A DNA stretch of 64,000 bases from Cognatiyoonia koreensis. Its GTDB lineage: Bacteria; Pseudomonadota; Alphaproteobacteria; Rhodobacterales; Rhodobacteraceae. Below the pieces are notes generated by a model that did no database searches, had not been told where the DNA came from, and saw nothing but the letters and a program-made list of their open reading frames with translations. Position numbers and translations under genes: made by a program. Shown here one piece after another: positions 46,237 through 54,030 of this stretch; the stretch's first letter is position 1; each line of letters opens with the position of its first letter. Where the stretch lies: the NCBI RefSeq assembly GCF_900109295.1, contig NZ_FOIZ01000002.1:682001-746000 (forward strand). Reading direction: 5' to 3'.

Positions 46237-46497
46237 ATGACTGACCCATTCAAAAACCATGCCACCGGTATGTCCGATCCTATTCAGGCCGCCGCAGAAA
46301 TCACGCCGGACGATGCGAACGCGCTCGCGGTTGCGACACGCGCAATTCATGTCGGAACTGCGGGCAATCTGCGTGTCACGCTCGTGTCCGGTGATATTGT
46401 GACCTTTCCGAACCTCGGTCAGGGCTGGCACCCGCTGCGTGTCGCAAAGGTCTGGGCCACAGGGACGACGGCGACCGCCATTGTCGGGTGTCACTGA
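46237..46497 (+). CDS. Head-spike base protein of GTA/phage type (RCAP_rcc01079 / GhsA-like)
   Basis: 86 aa. It starts MTDPFKNHATGMSDP and ends with the beta-rich block NLRVTLVSGDIVTFPNLGQGWHPLRVAKVWATGTTATAIVGC. The AVATRAIHVGTAG and VWATGTTATAI signatures match the spike base family named after R. capsulatus rcc01079, which anchors head spikes of the gene transfer agent RcGTA and occurs in related phages. A tRNA gene lies 110 bases upstream. The next small ORF overlaps its stop by one base (TGATG). No other head, tail or terminase genes are nearby. Confidence 0.8.
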   Translation: MTDPFKNHATGMSDPIQAAAEITPDDANALAVATRAIHVGTAGNLRVTLVSGDIVTFPNLGQGWHPLRVAKVWATGTTATAIVGCH

Positions 46498-46613
46498 TGC
46501 TTAGCATTGCACAGGCAATTTTTGCGGTTGCGCTGCGTCGCCATTCAGAAGGCGGGGCAGCTGATCCCGGCATTCTGTCTTTCACCACAATTGCAACAAA
46601 CCTTGAAAGGTAG
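46497..46613 (+). CDS. Small ORF between spike base and fiber, unknown
   Basis: 38 aa. The ATG overlaps the stop of the spike base gene in a TGATG junction, and the stop lies 5 bases before the fiber start, where its end (AAAGGTAGG) also supplies the ribosome site. The peptide has a hydrophobic start (LSIAQAIFAVALRR) and a polar rest. It could be a real linker peptide, a translation-coupling ORF, or the remnant of a longer fiber gene. Confidence 0.4.
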   Translation: MLSIAQAIFAVALRRHSEGGAADPGILSFTTIATNLER

Positions 46614-46618
46614 GCATC

Positions 46619-48250
46619 ATGGCAACGCAACAAGACCTTGATAACGCCGGGATCGACGCGATCGCTCTGACGTCTTTCATTACCAGCCCTGCGGGAACGC
46701 AGAACGTAAACTCCCAAGGGAACGACATCGGCACGCTTGCAGATATATCGTTCAGCGGGGGCGCGCAATTTGCAGATGTTGAAGGCGTCGTCGCGGATAC
46801 GCAGGCACATGCAGTTGGCACCATGCTGGTGGCACAGCGCGAAAGCGCGACGTACCAGGTCGTCGACAATAATACCCCGGCCCAACTGGTAACAGCAGGC
46901 GGCACGCGGCTCGTACATATCGAGGGGCCCTATGTCATCGTGATCACAGGCCAGTCGAACGCGGCCGGATCAAACAGCGACGGGCCAAATCCGGCCTCAC
47001 CGCTTGTGGAAATCTGGGACGGGGTAACGGACGACTGGGGCAGTTCGGATCGCACGCTGGCACCGCTCAACCGGTCAACGCCGCATGGCAACATCGGCAA
47101 CAACAACTATGCGCTCGGGCGGGCCCATCGGATCGTGCGGGACACGGGACGTCCGGTACGGATCATCTACGATGCGCTGGGCGGTCAGGAAATCGCGCAA
47201 TGGGTGGGCAACGGAACAGACTCGACGCGCTACGCGGCAATTGCAGGCAAGGTTATCAGCGCCCTGGCAAGCCCGATCCTCAGCGCGGCGAACAAGACAG
47301 TGGTCGACGAAATCATCGTGGCCCAAGGCGAAGCCGACTTTAACGACGACTTCGCGACGTATCTGGGCAAGATCGAACAGCTACGCAATCAGTTGCGGGC
47401 GGAAACGTGGTGCGGCTTTGAAACCCCGATCTACATGATGTCGCCATCCGACCTGCACGACAGATATCAATGGCGCGACGCCCTCGTTTATCTCTGCACG
47501 CAAAAGGACAACCGCTGCATCTTTGTGACATCCAACGGATTGCGCACAGAGTTCGGGCTGACAGGGTCAGGGGACTACACGCATTTCACCGGCGAAAGCC
47601 TGTGGGAAGCCGGGTTCCACCGCATCGCAGATGCCGGTCCGACAGAAGGCACGCCAACCTGCTTTTACGGACGGGGTACCGGGCCGGTCGATGCTACAGA
47701 TGCGACAGCCATGACAACGTTCAGCACAATCGTCTCGCGCGACAGCTGGACAACCGAAGTCCCGCCAAACGGTCCCGCCGCGACCGGATCGATGAGTTGG
47801 GGCTTCAACTGCGCGGCCGAAGGCAACTATACGTTCGCGCTTGGATATGACTGCACGACGCACAATCTGGCAAACTATGGCCTTGTGGCGGGTCGGGCGA
47901 ATGCGGCCGATCAGTCCGCCGACTATTTCGGGTGCTTTGGCTATCAGAACACCCTGTCTGCGCGCTATACGCTTGCGTCTGGGCGGGGCAATACGGTGGC
48001 GGATGAAGGCGGGACAAGCATCGGCATGTTCACGGAATACACAGCCGCCCAAACCGACCCGGTGATGTTTCAGGTTGGAACGGGTGTGTCTTCATCAACG
48101 CGAAGCAATGGTCTTTCTGTGCGAAAATCGGGCGTGGTCGAGATGAAGAACCTGCCGGTCTTTGCTGATAACGCCGATGCTGTGTCCAACGGTGCAGAGG
48201 CAGGGACACTCTATCGCAACAACGGTGGTGGTCTGCGCATCGTTGTCTAA
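46619..48250 (+). CDS. Head-spike fiber with sialate O-acetylesterase (SASA/SGNH)-like domain
   Basis: 543 aa. Residues 1-100 form a beta-rich attachment region. Residues 103-340 are a SASA-type esterase domain: GQSNAAGS with Ser113, QGEAD at 236-240, and the Asp319/His322 pair in GDYTHF. Residues 393-475 are Gly/Ala/Asn-rich repeats resembling YadA-like trimeric head stalks found in phage fibers (WGFNCAAEGNYTFALGYD, GLVAGRANAADQSA). The last 30 residues (FADNADAVSNGAEAGTLYRNNGGGLRIVV region) are a common phage-fiber tip. It likely binds and deacetylates a surface sugar. No signal peptide; it is convergent with the capsule operon. Confidence 0.78.
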   Translation: MATQQDLDNAGIDAIALTSFITSPAGTQNVNSQGNDIGTLADISFSGGAQFADVEGVVADTQAHAVGTMLVAQRESATYQVVDNNTPAQLVTAGGTRLVHIEGPYVIVITGQSNAAGSNSDGPNPASPLVEIWDGVTDDWGSSDRTLAPLNRSTPHGNIGNNNYALGRAHRIVRDTGRPVRIIYDALGGQEIAQWVGNGTDSTRYAAIAGKVISALASPILSAANKTVVDEIIVAQGEADFNDDFATYLGKIEQLRNQLRAETWCGFETPIYMMSPSDLHDRYQWRDALVYLCTQKDNRCIFVTSNGLRTEFGLTGSGDYTHFTGESLWEAGFHRIADAGPTEGTPTCFYGRGTGPVDATDATAMTTFSTIVSRDSWTTEVPPNGPAATGSMSWGFNCAAEGNYTFALGYDCTTHNLANYGLVAGRANAADQSADYFGCFGYQNTLSARYTLASGRGNTVADEGGTSIGMFTEYTAAQTDPVMFQVGTGVSSSTRSNGLSVRKSGVVEMKNLPVFADNADAVSNGAEAGTLYRNNGGGLRIVV

Positions 48251-48261
48251 GGAAATGCTCG

Positions 48262-48287
48262 GGGCGTCGTCAGTATTGGCGACGCCC
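48262..48287. terminator. Possible bidirectional terminator between the spike fiber and capsule operon
   Basis: GGGCGTCG (48262-48269) pairs perfectly with CGACGCCC (48280-48287) around a 10-base loop. It begins 11 bases after the fiber stop and overlaps the end of the kpsE-like gene. There is no T-run on either side, so a Rho-independent function is uncertain. Confidence 0.35.
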
Positions 48288-49604
48288 TGATACGCAAGCA
48301 CTCCACAGCGCAAAAACCGCAATCGAAAGCACGCCGACCAGAACAAGTATTGCCGGCACGTTGGGTGATGTCGGAATTGCTGCCGTACGGGGTGGAACGA
48401 CCACTTGAAACAGACTCCGCGACAGGGCGGCAGATTGCGTCGCTTCGGTCTGTGCCGCCAGTGCAACGGTAAGTGCCTCTTCGGCAATTCCAACCCGCAA
48501 CGCCGCAAGCTGGTGCTGCATCATGACGGCATTTAACGATTGTTCTTTCGCATCACCGGCACTGACAAGTATTGCGCGTTGATCAGCGATCTGTGTTTGC
48601 AGCCGATCATAAAGCTCGTTCGCCCGCTGGGTCTGGAAACTATCTCCATTGCCGGCGACTTCGGCGCGCTGGATGTCCTGACCCAGCAAAAGCGATTCCT
48701 CTTCAAGCTGGCGGATGATCATATAGACGCCCGCGATGCGTGCGGCAGGGTCCGCCTCTCCACTATCAAGCTGTAGCTCAAGCAATGCGGTCTGCGCCGC
48801 GGTCAGTTGTGCCTGCGCCGCTTGGACGGATTGCTCTGCTAGTAGCAGCCGCTGGCCAATCACATCGACATTCAACGCATTCACCTGCGTCGCCACCATC
48901 GCAAGGATCGTGTCAGATACGGCAATCGAATCCGCTGGATCAGGCGTGCGCACATACAGCGTGATCAGGCCGGTTTGGATATCAACGGCACTGTCCACGA
49001 ACCGGGAAAACTGGTCATGTTTGTCGATCGAAAGCGCATCAAGATCGCGCAGTCGCTGCACGGGATCGACCCTGTCGCTGCTCAGGTGTGTGATGAACCC
49101 GCGGTCATTTTCAAGCCCGTCCATCATCGCCTGCGACTGAATGAAAGCGTGCGCCATGAAAACCTCTTGCAGGTTCGGCGCGCTGTTCAACGATCCCAGC
49201 AGTCCCCCGGCACTTGCACCCGAAACCGCCACCGGCTTGGTCACAGCGATGACGGATCGCGCTTCATACATCGGTGTCGCGACAGCCAGCAGATAGACTG
49301 TCGCCAGCACCATCGGCAGGACGCAAAGGATTGCGAACCGAAGGTAAAGCCGTCGCCGCATCCCGACGTTCACCCGATCAATTCTGGCCGCTTCCGCCGC
49401 GATGTCCTGATCGGACGGCAATAACCGATCCCGTTCTTCCACCTGACGCGCGGCTTCCTCTTCAACGGCGCGCAGTCGCTCTGCCTCGCGAAGACGCAAC
49501 CGTTCTGCTTTTTCAGTCTCGGCGACGCGTAAACGTTCCTCGCGCCATTTGCGAATGCGTGCCTCCTCTGGCGTTTCCGTGTCACGGTCCATCAGGTCAG
49601 ACAT
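48270..49604 (-). CDS. Capsule export inner-membrane protein (KpsE/Wzz-like, PCP family)
   Basis: 444 aa from ATG 49604 (AGGAG upstream), overlapping the ATPase gene by 8 bases. The first 75 residues are highly charged and Arg/Glu-rich (predicted coiled coil). Membrane helix 1 lies near 83-103 (FAILCVLPMVLATVYLLAVATPMYEA), a large periplasmic coiled-coil domain follows (with LLLAEQSVQAAQAQLTAAQTALLELQ), and helix 2 lies near the end (ILVLVGVLSIAVFALWSAC). This is the topology of KpsE-type proteins that bridge the KpsMT exporter to the outer-membrane channel. It is the last gene of the capsule operon. Confidence 0.85.
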   Translation of the reverse strand: MSDLMDRDTETPEEARIRKWREERLRVAETEKAERLRLREAERLRAVEEEAARQVEERDRLLPSDQDIAAEAARIDRVNVGMRRRLYLRFAILCVLPMVLATVYLLAVATPMYEARSVIAVTKPVAVSGASAGGLLGSLNSAPNLQEVFMAHAFIQSQAMMDGLENDRGFITHLSSDRVDPVQRLRDLDALSIDKHDQFSRFVDSAVDIQTGLITLYVRTPDPADSIAVSDTILAMVATQVNALNVDVIGQRLLLAEQSVQAAQAQLTAAQTALLELQLDSGEADPAARIAGVYMIIRQLEEESLLLGQDIQRAEVAGNGDSFQTQRANELYDRLQTQIADQRAILVSAGDAKEQSLNAVMMQHQLAALRVGIAEEALTVALAAQTEATQSAALSRSLFQVVVPPRTAAIPTSPNVPAILVLVGVLSIAVFALWSACVSGRRQY

Positions 49605-50256
49605 AGGCTGGCTCCTCTGCCAAAAGAGATTGCGCCGTTTCAACGGTGTCACATGGGATCAACTGCCCATGGGCAAGTGCAAAGAAACGATCACAATGCG
49701 CACGCAATTGTCGGGCATTTCGTGACAGGAAGATCAGTCCGTTGCGCGACAAATGACGGGCGACAAGCGCGTCGCAGACCTTGCGCCGCTCTGGTGAGCC
49801 GACGGATAAAACCTCATCTGCGACAAGCAAACCCGCAGGTCGTGCCATTGCGCACATGAACGAAAGAACAGCGCGTTGCGTTGGTGTGAGTGTCTGAACT
49901 TTGTTCCAAGCACGCTCTTGCAAGCCCGACAAGATCGTCACCTGTGCAACATACCAGTCCGGTTTCTGGCCTGTCAGCCGCGCGATCAGCAAAAGGTTTT
50001 CGATGATCGAAAGATTTGGATGTAGAAATCCTGCATAGCCAAGGGGCCATGAAACGAAACCCGTGGACGTGACACTGCCTAGCGCGGGCGCTTCGACACC
50101 ACTTAGCACGCGCGCAAGTGATGACTTGCCGCTGCCGGGCATGGCCAGAATGCCGATCTTTTCGCGCGCGCCGACTGTCAGATCACAATCGCTCAGGATC
50201 GGGCGGGCGTTGCTGTCGTCAGGTCGACGCACAGTGACATGGCGCAGTGTCATCAT
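49597..50256 (-). CDS. Capsular polysaccharide ABC transporter ATP-binding protein (KpsT-like)
   Basis: 219 aa from ATG 50256, the usual KpsT length; the frame is open to 50430 but the upstream part overlaps kpsM. Walker A is LAMPGSGKSSLARVL near 39-53. The signature region LTPTQRAVLSFMCAMARPAG replaces the usual LSGGQ, as in capsule exporters, and is followed by Walker B LLVADEVLSVG, the KpsT hallmark. It powers export of the finished polysaccharide with the KpsM-like permease. Overlaps of 4 and 8 bases link it to its neighbours. Confidence 0.87.
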   Translation of the reverse strand: MMTLRHVTVRRPDDSNARPILSDCDLTVGAREKIGILAMPGSGKSSLARVLSGVEAPALGSVTSTGFVSWPLGYAGFLHPNLSIIENLLLIARLTGQKPDWYVAQVTILSGLQERAWNKVQTLTPTQRAVLSFMCAMARPAGLLVADEVLSVGSPERRKVCDALVARHLSRNGLIFLSRNARQLRAHCDRFFALAHGQLIPCDTVETAQSLLAEEPAYV

Positions 50257-51029
50257 AAGCGGTACCGCGCAATCCGGCGGCGCATGATCGCAGTCTCGAT
50301 CGGGCTTGCGACAACGTAAAAGAATGCCCCGCAGAAAACCGGGTACCAGACCGTCGCAACGGGCGAGGTATAACCAAGGAAGTATCCCTCGCGAACGATC
50401 TCGGTCACATGCAACAGCGGACTGTACCAAAGGGCGTCTTGCACAGCTGGCGGCAATTCGGTCGCCGTGTAAAAGATACCCGATAACCAGAACACAGGCC
50501 GCAGCAGAATGGGAACAAAGCGGGCAAAGCTGTCGCTGATCAAGCCAACCGCCGCGATGAAACGGCCAACGCCAATGGCCAGAAACCAGGCAAGTGCCAG
50601 TCCGGTGACAACTTGCGCCGCATCGGCGGGCAAGCGGTTCCCATAGATCAGCGTAATCCCACCAAAGATGACAAGCGCGGAAATGATCAGGTTCAGCCCG
50701 TCCCGCAATCCGCTGGCTGTCAGGATGTCATGTGACGTAACCTGCGGAAGATACAGCAGGCTCCGGTTCGCTGGAATGGCGCGGCTCAGCGACGTGATGG
50801 TCTGTCGAAACGCCAAATAGGGCAGGATGCCCGTCGCCACGAAAATTTCTGCAGGAACGTAAATCGGCGGTGCGCGGTTCAAAGCGTGAAACAGGATGAC
50901 GACAAAGGCGATCCACGCAATCGGCGTCAGATAAGCCCAGAAATGCCCGATCACGCCGCCTGAAAACCGGGTCAGACGCTCGCGCCGGATCAGGGCGGCA
51001 ATGCGGTCAGGATAAAGTGCGATACTCAT
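50253..51029 (-). CDS. Capsular polysaccharide ABC transporter permease (KpsM-like)
   Basis: 258 aa, about six helices of the ABC-2 type: WAYLTPIAWIAFVVILFHAL near 30-48, then helices near 62-80, 108-128, 140-165, 172-195 and 225-245. The N-terminal RIAALIRRERLTRFSGGVIGHFWAYL and the GIFYTATELPPAVQDALWYSPLLHVTEIVREGYF block are typical of polysaccharide export permeases. The start overlaps the epimerase stop by 4 bases and the stop overlaps the ATPase start. Confidence 0.87.
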   Translation of the reverse strand: MSIALYPDRIAALIRRERLTRFSGGVIGHFWAYLTPIAWIAFVVILFHALNRAPPIYVPAEIFVATGILPYLAFRQTITSLSRAIPANRSLLYLPQVTSHDILTASGLRDGLNLIISALVIFGGITLIYGNRLPADAAQVVTGLALAWFLAIGVGRFIAAVGLISDSFARFVPILLRPVFWLSGIFYTATELPPAVQDALWYSPLLHVTEIVREGYFLGYTSPVATVWYPVFCGAFFYVVASPIETAIMRRRIARYRL

Positions 51030-52054
51030 GCGGGCTCGATGGCGGCTTCAGGGGCGCCGTGACAATCGCGATACCAGGATACGAACTCGGTGATCCCTTC
51101 AGTGATCCCGGTCTCGGGGCGAAATCCGGTAAGCGCATGCAGCAGATCGGTATTCGCCCATGTCCCAGGCACATCACCCATCTGCATGCCCATCATGTTC
51201 TTCTTGATCTTCTGGCCCAGCGCATCCTCCAGCGCAGTTATGAAATCCATCAAAGGCACGCGCTGTCCGGCCCCGATGTTCACGACGCGGTACGGGGCCA
51301 CAGGGCTTAGTGTGTCATGGTCAATCGGGTCCGCGCCCAGAACGGGCGGTGTGCCGATCAGCAACCGGATGGCGCGGACAAGATCAATGACATGGGTAAA
51401 GTCCCGCGCCATCTGCCCGTTGTTATAGACATCGATCGGCTCACCAGCCAAAGCTGCCTTAACGAACTTGAACAGCGCAAGATCGGGGCGCCCCCACGTG
51501 CCATAGACGGTGAAAAACCGGAACATCGTGGTCGGGATATCCCAAAGGTGGGCATAGGCATGGGCCATATGCTCGTTCGCCTTTTTCGTAGCGGCATAAA
51601 GCGTCAGCGGCGTGTCGGTATTCTGTCCTTCATTGAATGGCATCACCGTATTGCCCCCGTAGACCGAAGACGTCGACGCCATCAAAAGATGTCCCACCTG
51701 CATGGTCCGGGCTTGCTCAATGACATTGAACGTTCCGATCAGATTGGCATCGATGTAGGCGCGCGGGTTTTCAAGGCTGTAACGCACGCCGGCCTGTGCG
51801 GCGAGGTGAACGATCACATCAGGCTTTGCATCGCAGATCGCCTGTCCTAACGCATCCGCATCTTCCAGCATTGCCACATGCGCCTGAAATCCGGGGTGGG
51901 CCGATAGCATGCGATGGCGGTGCTTTTTCAGTTCAACATCATAGTAATCGGTCAAACCGTCATAACCGACGACACGGTATCCGTGGCCCAGCAATTCGTT
52001 TGCAAGGTGGTAGCCGATGAAACCTGCTGTGCCCGTGATGAAAACCGTCGTCAT
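51026..52054 (-). CDS. NAD-dependent epimerase, UDP-glucuronate 4-epimerase type
   Basis: 342 aa short-chain dehydrogenase fold. The NAD loop GTAGFIGYHLANELL starts near residue 7, followed by YDGLTDYYDVELKKHR, a stretch typical of UDP-glucuronate epimerases (LspL/Cap1J). The catalytic set is STSSVYGGN and YAATKKANE (Tyr-x3-Lys), and FRFFTVYGTWGRPDLALFKF is a further family signature. It probably supplies UDP-galacturonate for the capsule. It is coupled to the glycosyltransferase gene upstream by ATGA. Confidence 0.88.
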   Translation of the reverse strand: MTTVFITGTAGFIGYHLANELLGHGYRVVGYDGLTDYYDVELKKHRHRMLSAHPGFQAHVAMLEDADALGQAICDAKPDVIVHLAAQAGVRYSLENPRAYIDANLIGTFNVIEQARTMQVGHLLMASTSSVYGGNTVMPFNEGQNTDTPLTLYAATKKANEHMAHAYAHLWDIPTTMFRFFTVYGTWGRPDLALFKFVKAALAGEPIDVYNNGQMARDFTHVIDLVRAIRLLIGTPPVLGADPIDHDTLSPVAPYRVVNIGAGQRVPLMDFITALEDALGQKIKKNMMGMQMGDVPGTWANTDLLHALTGFRPETGITEGITEFVSWYRDCHGAPEAAIEPA

Positions 52055-54030
52055 GATGAAGCCTCTTCTGTCTGTGAAAATAGCGCGGCGGTGCGGTCCA
52101 GAATATGATCCAGCAGAAACCGTGGCGGGGCTGTGGTCGCGGCCAGATCGCCCATCAGTTCCAGCGTTTCGGAATCGGACAGCATGGCCGTCAACCTTGC
52201 AGCGACCTCCGCTGCAACCGGGGCGTCTGCGTCCGGTAAGATGTGACCTGTGGCACCGTCTGATATGACCTCTCCCGTTCCGCCTGCCGGGGTTGCCAGA
52301 ACGGGAACGCCTGCAAGTTGCGCTTCGATCAGGACGTTGGGCAGGCCTTCCATCTGCGCAAGGTGCATGACCAGATCGGCCTTGTGCATGAAAAAGCCGA
52401 CGTTCTCCTGCACGCCGGTCAGAAAGATGCGGTCGGTCAATCCCAGCTCTGCGATGCGCGACCGGCAGGCAGCGAACTGATAGCCCGTGCCGACGATGAC
52501 AAAACGCGTGTCAGGCTGGCGTTTCAAATGCGCGGCGGCGACATCGATCCAGAAAAGAGGGCGCTTGTTATCGTCAAAACGAAAGACACCCAGAACGGTT
52601 TGCGTACAGTCAGCACTGGCGCGGACAATCCTGTCCCAGGTCGTGGCGTCCTCTGGTTCGCCATCAGGCAGAACAGGCAACATGGCGTTCGGTAAAACGA
52701 TGACAGTCCCCGCAGGCAGACCAAGCCAGTCCTCATACGCGGTCGCTGCAATCTGGCTGTTCGCGGAAAAAGTCACGTGCGGCAAGGCGGCGAGCGCCTT
52801 GTAAAGCACCGGCAGTTCAGGGCGAAACAGGTTCGGGCGCAGGTTTGGCGGCAGCCCGCGAAAGGACGTCAGGATGCGTGGTACACCGGCGATCAACGCG
52901 GCAAGCGTCGCAAACAGTACGCCGCCATCCTGCCAGATATAGGCAATCTGCGTGCGCCGTTCCTGAAAGTGGGGGATCAGTTTGCAGGTCGTCTCGAACA
53001 CGTCACCGGGAAGCAGTTCAAGCAGATTGATGACTTCAGGCGTAACGTGCTTGAGTTGATCGAGCGGAACAGGCGCGACGTTGGCAAGCGATGTCGTCAT
53101 GACGCGCGCGCGGCGCAGAACCGGCACATAGAAATCCGCACCGGTCTCTGGCGTCGTGTGCTTGACCACCACATCCGTCGGTGCAGTCAGCGCAAGGCCA
53201 CCGACCGTCTGCCCCCGCTGGAACTGCGCCTGAAAAGCCGAGGCGATACGGGTCATCTGACGCTCAGCCCCGCCTGTCCCCAATTGACCCGTATAAAAAG
53301 TGATCGCGCCCAATGCGTTCCCGACCGCACGCTCAGGCACCGGTAATTCCGCGATGATGCGTGCGAACGTATCCGCGGCGTCGTTTGAATACAGCAGCGC
53401 CATCTTTGCAGCACGCCGTTGCGCAGTGTCGATCAGATCGCGTGACGACGGTCCCATCTTGTCGACATCGGCCACGCTGTCTGCGACGGCTTTGGCTTCC
53501 AGATAACGCGTTTGCTGGTTCAGGATCTTGATATACCGCATCCGGATCGCCCGCGCGTCCGGATAAGCAGGCAGGACCGCGTCCATGATCCGGTCAATCT
53601 CGTCAAAGGCGCGCAATTCGGCAAAACCCAGACAGGCGCTTTCGGCCTCGTCGACATCACTATGACTTTCAGGAAATAGCAGGTGCAGTTTTGCGATGCC
53701 GGACGATACGCGCCGTTCGCGGCGATACCAACGCATCATCATGCGCAAGGCGGTCTGATCATCCGGAAACAACCCACGCAGATCAGACCAGAATTCCAGC
53801 ATACCATCGGTGTTGCGCTGTTTCTCGACCAGCATCGCGCAACTGACGCTGAACACGCGGTCAGGCTGGTACTGCTGCAGGGCAGGGGCCAGTCGTTCGA
53901 ATGCCGCTTTTGCCCGGTCGGGTTCTTTCACATCGCGGCTGGCATCAAGGGCCTCTGCAACCAAACCGCTTGGAACATGCGGGGCCTGCGCATCGAAATT
54001 CAGCCTATCCGACATCAGCATGACCATCAC
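52051..54030 (-). CDS. Glycosyltransferase (GT4-like) with N-terminal helical region
   Basis: 659 aa. The N-terminal 220 residues are helical and TPR-like (AFERLAPALQQYQPDRVFSV, FPDDQTALRMMMRWYRRE). The C-terminal 400 residues form a GT-B fold with TFYTGQLGTGGAERQMTRIA at its start, VLGVFRFDDNKRPLFWIDVAAAHLK, FVIVGTGYQF and the donor-site block AQMEGLPNVLIEAQLAGVPVLATPAGGTGEVI of family GT4. It likely builds the capsule chain in the cytoplasm; donor and acceptor are unknown. It overlaps both neighbours by 4 bases. Confidence 0.85.
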   Translation of the reverse strand: MMVMLMSDRLNFDAQAPHVPSGLVAEALDASRDVKEPDRAKAAFERLAPALQQYQPDRVFSVSCAMLVEKQRNTDGMLEFWSDLRGLFPDDQTALRMMMRWYRRERRVSSGIAKLHLLFPESHSDVDEAESACLGFAELRAFDEIDRIMDAVLPAYPDARAIRMRYIKILNQQTRYLEAKAVADSVADVDKMGPSSRDLIDTAQRRAAKMALLYSNDAADTFARIIAELPVPERAVGNALGAITFYTGQLGTGGAERQMTRIASAFQAQFQRGQTVGGLALTAPTDVVVKHTTPETGADFYVPVLRRARVMTTSLANVAPVPLDQLKHVTPEVINLLELLPGDVFETTCKLIPHFQERRTQIAYIWQDGGVLFATLAALIAGVPRILTSFRGLPPNLRPNLFRPELPVLYKALAALPHVTFSANSQIAATAYEDWLGLPAGTVIVLPNAMLPVLPDGEPEDATTWDRIVRASADCTQTVLGVFRFDDNKRPLFWIDVAAAHLKRQPDTRFVIVGTGYQFAACRSRIAELGLTDRIFLTGVQENVGFFMHKADLVMHLAQMEGLPNVLIEAQLAGVPVLATPAGGTGEVISDGATGHILPDADAPVAAEVAARLTAMLSDSETLELMGDLAATTAPPRFLLDHILDRTAALFSQTEEASS

